In this document: positions 8,366 to 16,689 of the stretch, piece after piece
How positions within the stretch are numbered: position 1 is the first letter of the stretch
How the letters are laid out: each line of letters begins with the position of its first letter
Source: an uncultured Spartobacteria bacterium
Lineage (GTDB): Bacteria; Verrucomicrobiota; Verrucomicrobiia; Chthoniobacterales; Chthoniobacteraceae
Assembly: GCA_903916085.1 (NCBI GenBank)
Contig: CAIWVL010000108.1
Coordinates: forward strand, 1-38,495
Direction of reading: 5' to 3'
DNA length: 38,495 nt
Notes under the pieces: generated by a model
What the model was told of the DNA's origin: nothing
Databases searched by the model: none
The model's input: only the letters and a program-made list of their open reading frames with translations
Translations under genes and position numbers: made by a program

Positions 8366-9121
8366 ATGCTAAACGGGGATCTTCTGGTGATGTGGTTCCT
8401 GGCATCTCTCCGGGCGACTGGGTTGATGTTGATTTCCCCTGTCTTTTCCTCAAGAGCGGTGCCTGCGCCACTGCGCGTGATGATCGCGTTATTTGCCGCT
8501 TTCGTTGCCGCCCAGCTTTCGGGGGGGGCGCGAGTGCTTCCGACGACGTTGGGGGCGTTGGTTGTCGCCTCGGTCATGGAGATTATCATCGGACTGTTCA
8601 TGGGCTGGGCGATTCGCTTGGTGCTGCATGGGGTCGAGGTCGCGAGCCAAGTGATTTCCAGCGAACTCGGCTTCACCATGGGGCAGCAAATTGATCCCAT
8701 GAGCGACACCTCAGAAAGCGCCATTGGTCAGCTGTTGATGTCCTTCGGGTCCCTACTTTTTTTGATTTCGGGAGCGCATCAGGCTGTTTTGGCGGCGTTC
8801 TTGCATAGCTATGAAATTGCGCCTGTGGGGTTTCTGCGAGGAAACGAAGCCGCAGCGGTGCTTTTGGTGGGAGCAACCGGCAAAATTTTCCAGGCGGGTA
8901 TTCAGATGGCAGCGCCACTGGTGGCCGTTAACTTTATCATATCTTTGACCTTTTCGATCCTTGGAAAGGCAGCGCCGGCGACAAACGTGTTTGGGGAGAG
9001 TTTTGCGGTACGGATTGTCGTGGGACTGACGCTTTTGGGGATCACGCTTTCTCTGTCGGCCCAACTCCTCGTCCAAGCTCTCCGAGGTGCTCCTGAGCTG
9101 ATGCTCCGGATCATCCCTTAA
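8366..9121 (+). CDS. fliR: Flagellar type III export gate protein FliR
   Basis: 251 residues and strongly hydrophobic, with about six membrane segments. Family patterns include SLRATGLMLISPVFSSRAVP, RVMIALFAAFVAAQ, GLFMGWAIRLVLHGVEVASQ and ISSELGFTMGQQIDPMSDTS. FliR completes the FliPQR gate and contacts FlhB, which follows 15 bases downstream. The 58-base gap after fliQ shows no hairpin. Standard length for the family. Confidence 0.96.
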   Translation: MLNGDLLVMWFLASLRATGLMLISPVFSSRAVPAPLRVMIALFAAFVAAQLSGGARVLPTTLGALVVASVMEIIIGLFMGWAIRLVLHGVEVASQVISSELGFTMGQQIDPMSDTSESAIGQLLMSFGSLLFLISGAHQAVLAAFLHSYEIAPVGFLRGNEAAAVLLVGATGKIFQAGIQMAAPLVAVNFIISLTFSILGKAAPATNVFGESFAVRIVVGLTLLGITLSLSAQLLVQALRGAPELMLRIIP

Positions 9122-9136
9122 ACTCACGCGCAAGGA

Positions 9137-10228
9137 ATGGCCGATCAGGAAAATAAAACGGAAGAGCCAACGGAGAAGCGGCTTAACGAGGCCCAGGCCG
9201 AGGGGCAGTTTCCGCGTGCCCCGGATCTCCAGACCGTCGCGATCCTTGCGGGAGCGTTGTGGGCAATTTCTGTTCTGGGGAAAGAGACGGCTGAGCGAGT
9301 GGCCTCCATCGCTGTGGATATTTTCTCGCACATCGGAAAGATGGAGATTCGTCCCGAGGCAGTGGGTCCTTGGGGGATGGCCTCACTCAAGGCATTGCTC
9401 GGGTTGTCCCTTCCTTTGGCGCTTGTTTGCACGACGGCGGCTGTGCTGATGGGTGGCGTCCAGACGCGGTTTGTGCTGAGTCCTAAGGTCTTGGATTTGA
9501 AATTTGACAAACTAGATCCGATTGCCGGGCTGCAACGGATCTTTTCCATGCAGGGCCTCGTGCGCGTGGCGCTCGACATGTTTCGGTTGATGTCGGTGGC
9601 TTGGGTGATCTATGGCGGTCTGCAAAAGGTGATGGCTGACCCCATCTTCTACACTCCAGTCCCGCTGGGGCGACTCGGGGCATTCATTGCCGATTCCGCG
9701 ATTATCCTGCTGTGGCGCTGCATTCTCGCGCTCGGGATGATTGCGGCTGTGAATTTCACTTACCAGTTCTTCAGGGTTAAAAAGAGCCTGATGATGACCA
9801 AACAAGAGGTCCGCGACGAAATGCGGCAATCTGAAGGGGATCCTAAGGTAAAAAGCGCCCTACGTGCGATGGCTCGCCGCATCCTTCAGCGGCAAATGCT
9901 CAAATCGATTCAGACGGCTGATGTCGTGGTAACTAATCCCGTACACTTTGCGGTCGCCTTGCGTTACGATCGGAAGCAGGAATCCGCGCCCACGATCGTC
10001 GCTAAGGGTGAGCAGGCCTTTGCCCGTCGTCTAAAGGCGGCGGCCGCGCAGCATGGCGTCCCTGTGGTAGAGAATCCGCCCGTGGCTCGGATGCTTTACA
10101 AGTTTGGCAGGGTGGGGAAGCCTATTCCCGTAAATCTGTATCACGCCGTTGCTGAGATTCTTGCGTTTGTTTACAAATCTCATCGCGACTATTTTCGTGA
10201 TCTTCAACGTAGAAGAGACGAGTCCTGA
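9137..10228 (+). CDS. flhB: Flagellar export switch protein FlhB with NPVH cleavage motif
   Basis: 363 residues. The N-terminal ENKTEEPTEKRLNEAQAEGQ is the classic FlhB start, followed by four membrane helices (about residues 30-210) and the cytoplasmic part with TKQEVRDEMRQSEGDPKVKS. FlhB switches export specificity after autocleavage between Asn and Pro of NPTH. Here the motif reads N267-P268-V269-H270 (codons 9935-9946), so Thr is replaced by Val while Asn, Pro and His are retained. Downstream the pattern FAVALRYDRKQESAPTIVAK and the C-terminal segment are normal. The ATG is preceded by AAGGA. Context between fliR and flhA is canonical. Confidence 0.96.
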   Translation: MADQENKTEEPTEKRLNEAQAEGQFPRAPDLQTVAILAGALWAISVLGKETAERVASIAVDIFSHIGKMEIRPEAVGPWGMASLKALLGLSLPLALVCTTAAVLMGGVQTRFVLSPKVLDLKFDKLDPIAGLQRIFSMQGLVRVALDMFRLMSVAWVIYGGLQKVMADPIFYTPVPLGRLGAFIADSAIILLWRCILALGMIAAVNFTYQFFRVKKSLMMTKQEVRDEMRQSEGDPKVKSALRAMARRILQRQMLKSIQTADVVVTNPVHFAVALRYDRKQESAPTIVAKGEQAFARRLKAAAAQHGVPVVENPPVARMLYKFGRVGKPIPVNLYHAVAEILAFVYKSHRDYFRDLQRRRDES

Positions 10229-10262
10229 GCACGCGGCTTGCTTACATTAAAAGAGCTGATCC

Positions 10263-12428
10263 ATGAACGAACTTGCCTTCCCATCCCCTTCAAAGATTCT
10301 CGCGAGTCTTAAAAAGGGCGACCTTGCCTTTGTCGCGGCACTGTTCGGCACGGTTGTCCTGCTTGTGGTGCCCGTGGGGCCCATGTTGTTGGACCTGCTT
10401 TTGGCGACGAGTATCGCCATTTCGCTGCTGATCCTGCTCATTATTGTTTACGTGAAGGAGCCTGAGGATTTCTCAGGGTTCCCCACGTTGCTGCTCTCTG
10501 TGACCTTGTACAGGTTGGCTCTGAATGTGGCCTCCACGCGACTCATTCTGGTCGATGGGCACGCTGGTAACATCATTCAGGCTTTCGGTGATTTTGTCGT
10601 TCGCGGTAATTATGTAGTCGGTGCCGTGGTGTTTCTGATCCTAGTGGTCATTAACTTCATGGTTATCACCAAGGGTGCCGGACGTATCGCCGAAGTCGCT
10701 GCCCGCTTCACTTTGGATGCCATGCCAGGCAAGCAGATGGCTATCGACGCCGAATTGAACGCAGGTCTCATCGACGAAAGCACGGCCACAAGGCGGCGCG
10801 GTAAGATTCAGAAGGAAGCAGATTTTTATGGTGCCATGGACGGTGCCAGTAAGTTTGTGCGTGGAGATGCCATCGCAGGGATCTTAATCACGCTCATTAA
10901 CATCATTGGTGGCATCATTATTGGGGTCGTTCAGAAGAACATGCCCGTTGCGGACGCCCTCAAGACGTACACTTTACTCTCCATCGGGGATGGTCTTGTG
11001 GCTCAGGTCCCAGCTCTCATTGTGTCCTTGGCTGCAGGTATTCTTGTCACTCGCGCCTCCGAGGACTCCGATCTGGGCAGTTATCTTTCCAAGCAGTTGA
11101 CGTTTTACCCACGTGCCATGGGGATTGCCGCTGGAATGATGGGCATCTTTGCGGTCGTCCCAGGCATGCCAGTGATGCCTTTCCTCACGCTCGCCGTGAT
11201 TCTGGGCGGACTCGCTTGGAAGCTGAAGCAAACTGAGAACGAGGAAACTGAGAAAGCGGCAGTCGCGGCCATGGCCAATGCGAGTCGTTCCCTGGGTTCC
11301 TCGGGTGCTGACGCTGCTCCTGGCAAAACAAGTGCCCCGAGCGATGGTAAGCCACGCCCGATTTCCGAAGAGTTCAAAAAGCTCATGGAAGTGGACGTTC
11401 TCTGTATCGAGCTTGGCCTTGGCCTCGTGGGGCTTGCTGACAAAAAGACAGGCGGCGATCTGCTCGATCGTGTCACAGGTGTCCGCCGCAACTTCGCCCG
11501 CGACATGGGGATGGTGATTCCCCCAATCGCCATCCGCGACAGTCTGGATCTCGAGAACTCAGAGTACCGCTTCTTACTGCGCGGTCGCGAAATTTCGCGT
11601 GGCAAGGTGCTTCTGAAGCACTGGCTCGCGATGAACGTCTCCAACAGTCCTGTGACCTTGCGTGGTGTTCCCACCGTGGAACCGGTGTTCGGCATCAAGG
11701 CCACTTGGGTGGATGATGATGAACGGCGGACCGCAGAAATCCACGGGTTTACGGTCGTTGATCCCAGCTCCGTGCTGATCACGCACTTGTCTGAAACCAT
11801 GAAACGTCAGGCGCACCTTATTTTGGGACGTCAGGATGTGCAGACTCTACTGGATTCTCTCAAGGAAACCCAGCCGGTCTTGGTCTCCGATGTGGTGCCG
11901 GAACCGCTCGGCGTTGGTGTGATCCAGCGTGTGCTCCAAAATCTGCTGCGAGAAGGGGTTTCCATCAAGAACCTGCCTTCGATCATGGAAAATTTGGGTG
12001 ATGTGGCTTCGCTGACGAAAAGCCCAGATGAGTTGTCTGAGCATGTCCGTCGTCGTTTGGGTACGTATTTTGTCGCCGAATACGAGTCAGAGCCTGGTAT
12101 TTTGAAGGCTATCACCATTGAGCCGCGTCTGGAGCAGTTGCTGACCACCAAGGTACACCGGACCCAGTTTGAAGTTGGGTTGGTCATTGATCCGCAGATG
12201 GCGCAACACATTCTACAGGAGTTGTCCAAGCGCATGGCTGAGATGGCTGAGAAGGGGCTGGTGCCCGTTTTGATCACGACCTCTGAGCTGCGGTTGGCCT
12301 TCCGTCGCTTCTTTGAGCCGTCTTTATCCAAGCTCGTGGTGGTGTCTTATCAAGAGCTTCCCGCTCAAACTGAGATCCAGAACGTCGGTATTTTACTGCC
12401 GCCAGCTGCCGGTCAGAACGCCGCTTAA
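10263..12428 (+). CDS. flhA: Flagellar export gate protein FlhA
   Basis: 721 residues. The N-terminal half (to about residue 330) has eight predicted membrane helices and the most conserved FlhA strings, such as FSGFPTLLLSVTLYRLALNV, then ASTRLILVDGHAGNIIQAFG, and GAMDGASKFVRGDAIAGILI. The C-terminal cytoplasmic part (about 375-721) forms the nonameric ring that docks chaperone-substrate complexes; it starts after a Ala/Ser/Gly-rich linker (about 335-365). FlhA is the proton-driven export engine. Length is slightly above the usual, due to that linker. The leader contains AAAAGAGCTGATCC with only a weak possible Shine-Dalgarno. Confidence 0.97.
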   Translation: MNELAFPSPSKILASLKKGDLAFVAALFGTVVLLVVPVGPMLLDLLLATSIAISLLILLIIVYVKEPEDFSGFPTLLLSVTLYRLALNVASTRLILVDGHAGNIIQAFGDFVVRGNYVVGAVVFLILVVINFMVITKGAGRIAEVAARFTLDAMPGKQMAIDAELNAGLIDESTATRRRGKIQKEADFYGAMDGASKFVRGDAIAGILITLINIIGGIIIGVVQKNMPVADALKTYTLLSIGDGLVAQVPALIVSLAAGILVTRASEDSDLGSYLSKQLTFYPRAMGIAAGMMGIFAVVPGMPVMPFLTLAVILGGLAWKLKQTENEETEKAAVAAMANASRSLGSSGADAAPGKTSAPSDGKPRPISEEFKKLMEVDVLCIELGLGLVGLADKKTGGDLLDRVTGVRRNFARDMGMVIPPIAIRDSLDLENSEYRFLLRGREISRGKVLLKHWLAMNVSNSPVTLRGVPTVEPVFGIKATWVDDDERRTAEIHGFTVVDPSSVLITHLSETMKRQAHLILGRQDVQTLLDSLKETQPVLVSDVVPEPLGVGVIQRVLQNLLREGVSIKNLPSIMENLGDVASLTKSPDELSEHVRRRLGTYFVAEYESEPGILKAITIEPRLEQLLTTKVHRTQFEVGLVIDPQMAQHILQELSKRMAEMAEKGLVPVLITTSELRLAFRRFFEPSLSKLVVVSYQELPAQTEIQNVGILLPPAAGQNAA

Positions 12429-12505
12429 ACGACCGCTAACGAGTGTTTGACCAGAAATCGCGAACATCCTTTGCATTTCGCCTGAACCAGAGCTGATTCT
12501 CTTTC

Positions 12506-13585
12506 ATGTCTGAACAAAGATACCGGTTTGTAGTGAGCTCCGCCGAAGAGGCGGTGAGCGTGCTGCGCCAAAGGTTTGGGGCCCGAGCCCGCGTGGTTTC
12601 CGTGCGCCAAGTTGAGGGCAAGGGGCTTGCGCGGTTTCTGCAATCGCCCAAGCTTGAGGTCATTGCGGCCGTCGGCGATGCGCCTGCTCCCGCCCCTGTC
12701 GCAGTGCCCGCAGCGGCTCCAGAGCCAGTCACTCAGGCGCGCACCGTAGTGACCGAGATGCCGCGACAGACCGTCGCTGAGAGTCCCGCACTTGAGAGCA
12801 GCTATTCTTCGGTCAGTCGCCTCGTGCGTTTGCTTGAAGCGGGCGGTATTTCTAAACAGGTGCTCTCTAGGCTCCAGCTGTATCCCTCCTGGACGGGGAT
12901 CGAATCCATGCCGCTCGGGCGTGCGCTTCCTGAAGTGGGTGGCCTTTTGCGTGCCGAATTCCGGACGATCCCGCGACGCCCTCTCGGCGATCGGGTGGCC
13001 TTTGTGGGACCTGCCGGCTCAGGCAAGACAACCGCACTGTGTAAGCGTCTCGCAATGGACGTATTTCTGCGTAACCAGAAGCCTTGCGCACTGAAGCTTG
13101 ATCTCGATCGCGCAAACCCGGGCGACGCCCTCTCGGTCTTCTGTGAAGCGTTGGGTGCCAACTACATCCGTGCCGCGGCCGAGGCGCCCACTCCCGGCCA
13201 TGGGCGCACTTTGTACATTGACCTGCCTGGGTTTGGTCTTTGGGCCGAAGACGAGTTGGCTGACATCCGGACGGCTCTCGGTCCTCTTCACACGACAAGT
13301 CGAGCCATTGTGATCAACGCGGCTTACGACCCCTCCCTGATCCGGCGCTGCTTTGAGGTCGGAGCCCGCCTTGACTGCACTCACGTTGTCTTCACGCACT
13401 TAGATGAACTTCAGCACTGGGGCAAAATGTGGGACTTCTTACTCCGCTCAGGTTTGACCCCGCTTTTCCTGAGTACGGGCCAAAATATCGCAGGAGATTG
13501 CGAAGAGAATGTATTTGATGTGGTTCTTTCTCGAACCTTTTCGGGAGTTGGTTTGGAATCTGCTACACAAGCTGTCAGCGCATGA
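12506..13585 (+). CDS. flhF: FlhF-like SRP-family GTPase, divergent G motifs
   Basis: 359 residues. The N-terminal basic domain (YRFVVSSAEEAVSVLRQRFG) matches FlhF, followed by an Ala/Pro linker (about 58-95), a helical N domain and an SRP-type GTPase domain. The P-loop is GPAGSGKTT (168-176), the C-terminal STGQNI motif is present, and the order flhA-flhF is standard. FlhF positions the flagellum at the pole and recruits early basal-body parts. Divergence: the usual DTYR element reads DLDRANPGD, the G3 DTAGR is DLPGFG (239-244), and the G4 TKLDE is THLDE (297-301). Basic and GTP-contact residues are therefore altered, so activity may differ. The stop overlaps the next start (ATGA). Confidence 0.87.
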   Translation: MSEQRYRFVVSSAEEAVSVLRQRFGARARVVSVRQVEGKGLARFLQSPKLEVIAAVGDAPAPAPVAVPAAAPEPVTQARTVVTEMPRQTVAESPALESSYSSVSRLVRLLEAGGISKQVLSRLQLYPSWTGIESMPLGRALPEVGGLLRAEFRTIPRRPLGDRVAFVGPAGSGKTTALCKRLAMDVFLRNQKPCALKLDLDRANPGDALSVFCEALGANYIRAAAEAPTPGHGRTLYIDLPGFGLWAEDELADIRTALGPLHTTSRAIVINAAYDPSLIRRCFEVGARLDCTHVVFTHLDELQHWGKMWDFLLRSGLTPLFLSTGQNIAGDCEENVFDVVLSRTFSGVGLESATQAVSA

Positions 13586-13833
13586 GGTACTTTCTTTTAA
13601 TGGGCGGTTTTGCAGGGTTTGCAGCTGTGATGATTGCGAGCCTGTATGCAGGCAATCGCCCCGCCATAGCTTTGAGAGACGCAGCCGTGGGCTGTTTCGT
13701 GGGCGGCATCCTATTCCGGATGCTTCACGCCGCTTACTTCGCTGGTATTAAAGGTTGCATCGCCGAACGCGCGAAAGGCACTCGCAACGCAGATCATTCG
13801 GACGAACTGGAGGGCTCGCAGCGCAGGGCTTAA
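13582..13833 (+). CDS. Small two-helix membrane protein in flagellar operon (unknown)
   Basis: 83 residues with two predicted membrane segments (about 3-22, YFLLMGGFAGFAAVMIASLY; and 34-54, AAVGCFVGGILFRMLHAAYF) and a charged C-terminal tail. I do not recognise the family. It begins inside the flhF stop codon (ATGA) and ends 39 bases before fliA, so translation is coupled to flhF. In many bacteria this slot holds flhG, the MinD-like partner of FlhF; this product is not an ATPase. A role in flagellar assembly or stator function is inferred only from position. Confidence 0.7.
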   Translation: MRYFLLMGGFAGFAAVMIASLYAGNRPAIALRDAAVGCFVGGILFRMLHAAYFAGIKGCIAERAKGTRNADHSDELEGSQRRA

Positions 13834-13872
13834 CCCCTTTTTGCGTAGTTCTGGGTTCGATTTACCCCGTCC

Positions 13873-14655
13873 ATGCAGACTTCTGACTCCAGCCCCGTCA
13901 ATCCCTCCCATGTGGTGCGGACTTACCAGACGGATGAAGACCGCGCTAACCTGTTGGAGGGCAACCTCCCATTGGTCAAGGCTGTCGTGGACAGAATGCG
14001 TATTTTCTTGCCTCCATCCTTGGATCTTGAAGATCTCTACAGCGTTGGGATCACGGGCCTCATGGCGGCTGTTCGTAAGTTCGACCCTTCCCAAGGGACG
14101 CCCTTTTCAAACTTTGCCGCTCTGCACATCCGTGGTTCCGTTCGAGATGAGTTGCGACGCATGGACTGGACCCCTCGAAGCGTTCGGGAAAAGGCGAAGC
14201 GTCTGCGTGTGGCCATGGAGAAGCTTGAACAGCGACTTGGCCGCCCCTGTCTTGAGACGGAGGTGGCTGAGGAATTGGGTATTTCTCTTGAAGTCTATTG
14301 GAATCTGTTGGATGAAATTCGTCCGATAAGCTTTGTTCCCTTGGACGATGAGCTCACGAGTGATGAGACCTCGGACTCCCGTGTCCATGAGCGCATCGCG
14401 GATGATTCTCAAGAGGACGCTCTCCGTATTTTGGAGCGTCGCGAGCTCCATGACCTCGTGGTACAGCAGATGCAAAAAATGCCCGAGGTGACTCGTAAGG
14501 TTTTGGCCATGTATTACCACGAGAATCTGCGCTTGGCGGAGATCGCGGCGGTTTTCAATCTCACTGAGGGTCGAATTTCACAAATCCACACGCAGGCTGT
14601 CTTGAGCTTGCGCAACTTTGTCAGGCGAATAAACAATTCTAACTTATGCTCCTAA
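13873..14655 (+). CDS. fliA: Flagellar sigma factor sigma-28 (FliA)
   Basis: 260 residues. Region 2 (about 30-98) includes NLPLVKAVVDRMRIFLPPSL, LEDLYSVGITGLMAAVRKFD and FSNFAALHIRGSVRDELRRM, with the DW.PRS.R transition typical of FliA/WhiG-type sigma factors. Region 3 follows (RLGRPCLETEVAEELGISLE), and region 4 ends with the helix-turn-helix LAEIAAVFNLTEGRISQIHT. It directs RNA polymerase to late flagellar genes such as flagellin and chemotaxis genes, none of which lie in this window. No flgM anti-sigma gene is visible here. It overlaps motA by 10 bases. Confidence 0.95.
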   Translation: MQTSDSSPVNPSHVVRTYQTDEDRANLLEGNLPLVKAVVDRMRIFLPPSLDLEDLYSVGITGLMAAVRKFDPSQGTPFSNFAALHIRGSVRDELRRMDWTPRSVREKAKRLRVAMEKLEQRLGRPCLETEVAEELGISLEVYWNLLDEIRPISFVPLDDELTSDETSDSRVHERIADDSQEDALRILERRELHDLVVQQMQKMPEVTRKVLAMYYHENLRLAEIAAVFNLTEGRISQIHTQAVLSLRNFVRRINNSNLCS

Positions 14656-15503
14656 TCGTCGGGTACGTCGTCGTTATTGTCGGGGGGTTAGCTGGGTTCA
14701 TGATGGCCGGGGGCCATCCTGGTTCTTTGCTGGTTCCTTCTGAGTTCGTGTCTCTGGGTGGTCTCACGGGGGGGATGCTTCTCATTGCCACATCGCCTGC
14801 AGGGATTAAGGCGCTCATTGGCTCGATCGTGAGCGTTCTCAAGGGCGGGTTGGTCAAAAAGAAAGACGCTGAGGATCTTTTGAAGCTCCTTTATGAGCTG
14901 TTCAACACGGCGCGTCGTAACGGTTTGATCGCCCTTGAAGATCACGTGCTCGATCCCAAAAAGAGTGCTATCTTTTCCAAGTACATGACGCTCACAGGCA
15001 ACCATGAGCGCCTCGATTTCCTCTGCAACGGCCTCAAACCGCTGATCGATGGTCGTATCAAGCCTGATCAGTTGGAGTCTTTGATGCAGGTTACTGTGGA
15101 TGCTCACGACGAAGAAATGTCTGAGCCGATCCATCTCCTGCAGCTCATTGGGGACTCCCTACCAGGGATTGGCATTATCGCGGCCGTTCTAGGGATCATT
15201 CACACGATGGCCATCGTCGATTCCGGTGCCGCCATGGTGGGTAAGAGCGTGGCCGCCGCTTTGACCGGTACTCTCCTCGGGGTGTTGGGTGCTTACGGCT
15301 TCGTCAATCCGACCGCCGCAAAGGTCAAAGCCAACAACAATCTTGAGGCCCAATACTTCATGGCCGTCATGAAGGGACTGTGTGGCTTCGCTCAGGGGAT
15401 GAATCCCATCATGGCTGTCGAGGTCGCTCGCCGCTGTCTCGATCATCACCTGACTCCTTCCTCCGAAAAGCTTGAGGAAATGCTCAAGGGTGCCGCGAAG
15501 TAG
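14646..15503 (+). CDS. motA: Flagellar stator ion-channel protein MotA
   Basis: 285 residues with four membrane helices. N-terminal LIVGYVVVIVGGLAGFMMAG and GGLTGGMLLIATSPAGIKAL form helices 1-2. The cytoplasmic loop carries LEDHVLDPKKSAIFSKY, which contacts FliG. Helices 3-4 are DSLPGIGIIAAVLGIIHTM and VGKSVAAALTGTLLGVLGAYGF (17-22 residue segments), the latter typical of MotA/PomA. It forms the proton- or sodium-conducting stator with MotB. The start lies inside the fliA 3' end, suggesting coupled expression with the sigma factor. Confidence 0.96.
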   Translation: MLLIVGYVVVIVGGLAGFMMAGGHPGSLLVPSEFVSLGGLTGGMLLIATSPAGIKALIGSIVSVLKGGLVKKKDAEDLLKLLYELFNTARRNGLIALEDHVLDPKKSAIFSKYMTLTGNHERLDFLCNGLKPLIDGRIKPDQLESLMQVTVDAHDEEMSEPIHLLQLIGDSLPGIGIIAAVLGIIHTMAIVDSGAAMVGKSVAAALTGTLLGVLGAYGFVNPTAAKVKANNNLEAQYFMAVMKGLCGFAQGMNPIMAVEVARRCLDHHLTPSSEKLEEMLKGAAK

Positions 15504-15536
15504 GTTCCTGTTCCCAGGCTTCATTACTGATTTCCG

Positions 15537-16244
15537 ATGGCTAAGAAAAAAGATGCTCATCACGGCGGCGCGTGGAAGGTTGCTTACGCAGACTTCGTGA
15601 CGGCCATGATGGCGCTCTTCATCGTGCTGTGGATTTGTAAAGAAAAGCCTAAGCTCGCCGCGCTAATTGCTGCGACCTTCAAAGAACCTCTACAAGGGTT
15701 CAAGGGCGGCTCCACCGATGTCAAGGGAACGGTAGATCCCCTTGAAGACGTCAAGATGACGGCTGAAGAAATTGAGGAAACCCTGGAGAAAATTTCGGCT
15801 GATGTCCAAAAGATGATCAACAAGGATGAACCGGATGACAGTCTGATGGAGATTCAGATCACCTCAGACGGTTTGAAGATCATGCTATTTGACAATCCCA
15901 AAAAGCCTCTTTTCGAACCTCTGACAGCGCGCCTCACCAAATGGGGTGAGTTTGTCATGGAGAGTCTTTCTTGGATCATCGAGAAGAATAAACTCCGCGT
16001 GTTTATCGACGGCCATGTTGCATCTACGGATGTGGAGTTTAAGAAGAAGGATTACGGTCTTTGGGAATTAAGCTTGGACCGGGCCAACGCCTGTCGCCGT
16101 TCACTTCTTAACTACGCAGCCTCTCCGAAGTACATGTTCCGCGTGACGGGCTATGGCGACAGCAAACCCCTACCTGACACTGAACCCGAAGACGAGGAGA
16201 ACGACCGTATGCTGTTCACCCTCAACATGAACACATACAAGTAA
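15537..16244 (+). CDS. motB: Stator protein MotB, first paralogue
   Basis: 235 residues. The N-terminus has the MotB pattern GGAWKVAYADFVTAMMALFI with ion-binding Asp19 in the single membrane helix. A plug/linker follows, then an OmpA-like peptidoglycan-binding domain (about 125-230) with LRVFIDGHV, DYGLWELSLDRANACRRSL, and VTGYGDSKPL. Two usual ligand-region features look eroded: the DGHTD-like turn reads DGHVAS and the NRR element reads NDRM. Located 33 bases after motA, so it is the probable primary partner by position, although the second paralogue at 16690 has the more standard domain. Confidence 0.92.
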   Translation: MAKKKDAHHGGAWKVAYADFVTAMMALFIVLWICKEKPKLAALIAATFKEPLQGFKGGSTDVKGTVDPLEDVKMTAEEIEETLEKISADVQKMINKDEPDDSLMEIQITSDGLKIMLFDNPKKPLFEPLTARLTKWGEFVMESLSWIIEKNKLRVFIDGHVASTDVEFKKKDYGLWELSLDRANACRRSLLNYAASPKYMFRVTGYGDSKPLPDTEPEDEENDRMLFTLNMNTYK

Positions 16245-16247
16245 TCT

Positions 16248-16601
16248 ATGGATAGCTATCTTTCCAATCGGCCGAAGGTGGATCCCCTCGCGGCGTTCGA
16301 CACCGGCCTTCCCGTAGACGGTCTTGCTTTCCGTGATCCTATGGAAGGCCATGACAATTTCATGTCGGGCCTTCCTCAAACCGGCGGGTTTCAATCCTTA
16401 AAGTCTGCCCTTTTAGAGGCCGGTTCCATCGTTGATCCTGCTGATGCCCAACGGCATCAGCGTTTTAAAGATTCTAAAGAAGGCTCCCAAGACCACACCT
16501 CCGAGCCCACAGTCGAGGTGATCACTCACGAGGGCCGCATCGAGAAGGTGATCGTGACCTGCTCTTGCTGTCGTACAATCGAGTTGGAGTGCACTTACTA
16601 G
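16248..16601 (+). CDS. Small protein with C-terminal Cys cluster between two motB genes (unknown)
   Basis: 117 residues, no membrane segment or signal peptide. The N-terminal two thirds is polar and Pro/Gly/Asp-rich, suggesting disorder. The C-terminal 28 residues look like a beta-hairpin: VEVITHEGRIEKVIVTCSCC followed by RTIELECTY, with Cys105, Cys107, Cys108 and Cys115. This resembles a minimal metal-binding or redox-active knuckle, though I do not recognise a family. It begins 3 bases after the motB stop and lies before the second motB, so it is very probably in the stator operon. Function is unknown. Confidence 0.7.
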   Translation: MDSYLSNRPKVDPLAAFDTGLPVDGLAFRDPMEGHDNFMSGLPQTGGFQSLKSALLEAGSIVDPADAQRHQRFKDSKEGSQDHTSEPTVEVITHEGRIEKVIVTCSCCRTIELECTY

Positions 16602-16689
16602 TCTTCCTCGTCAACCAATAATCTCACCTTGAGATGCTCCCGCTCTTCAGGCGACTTTCCAATCGGGGAGTCGTTGAGCGCACTCTTTT

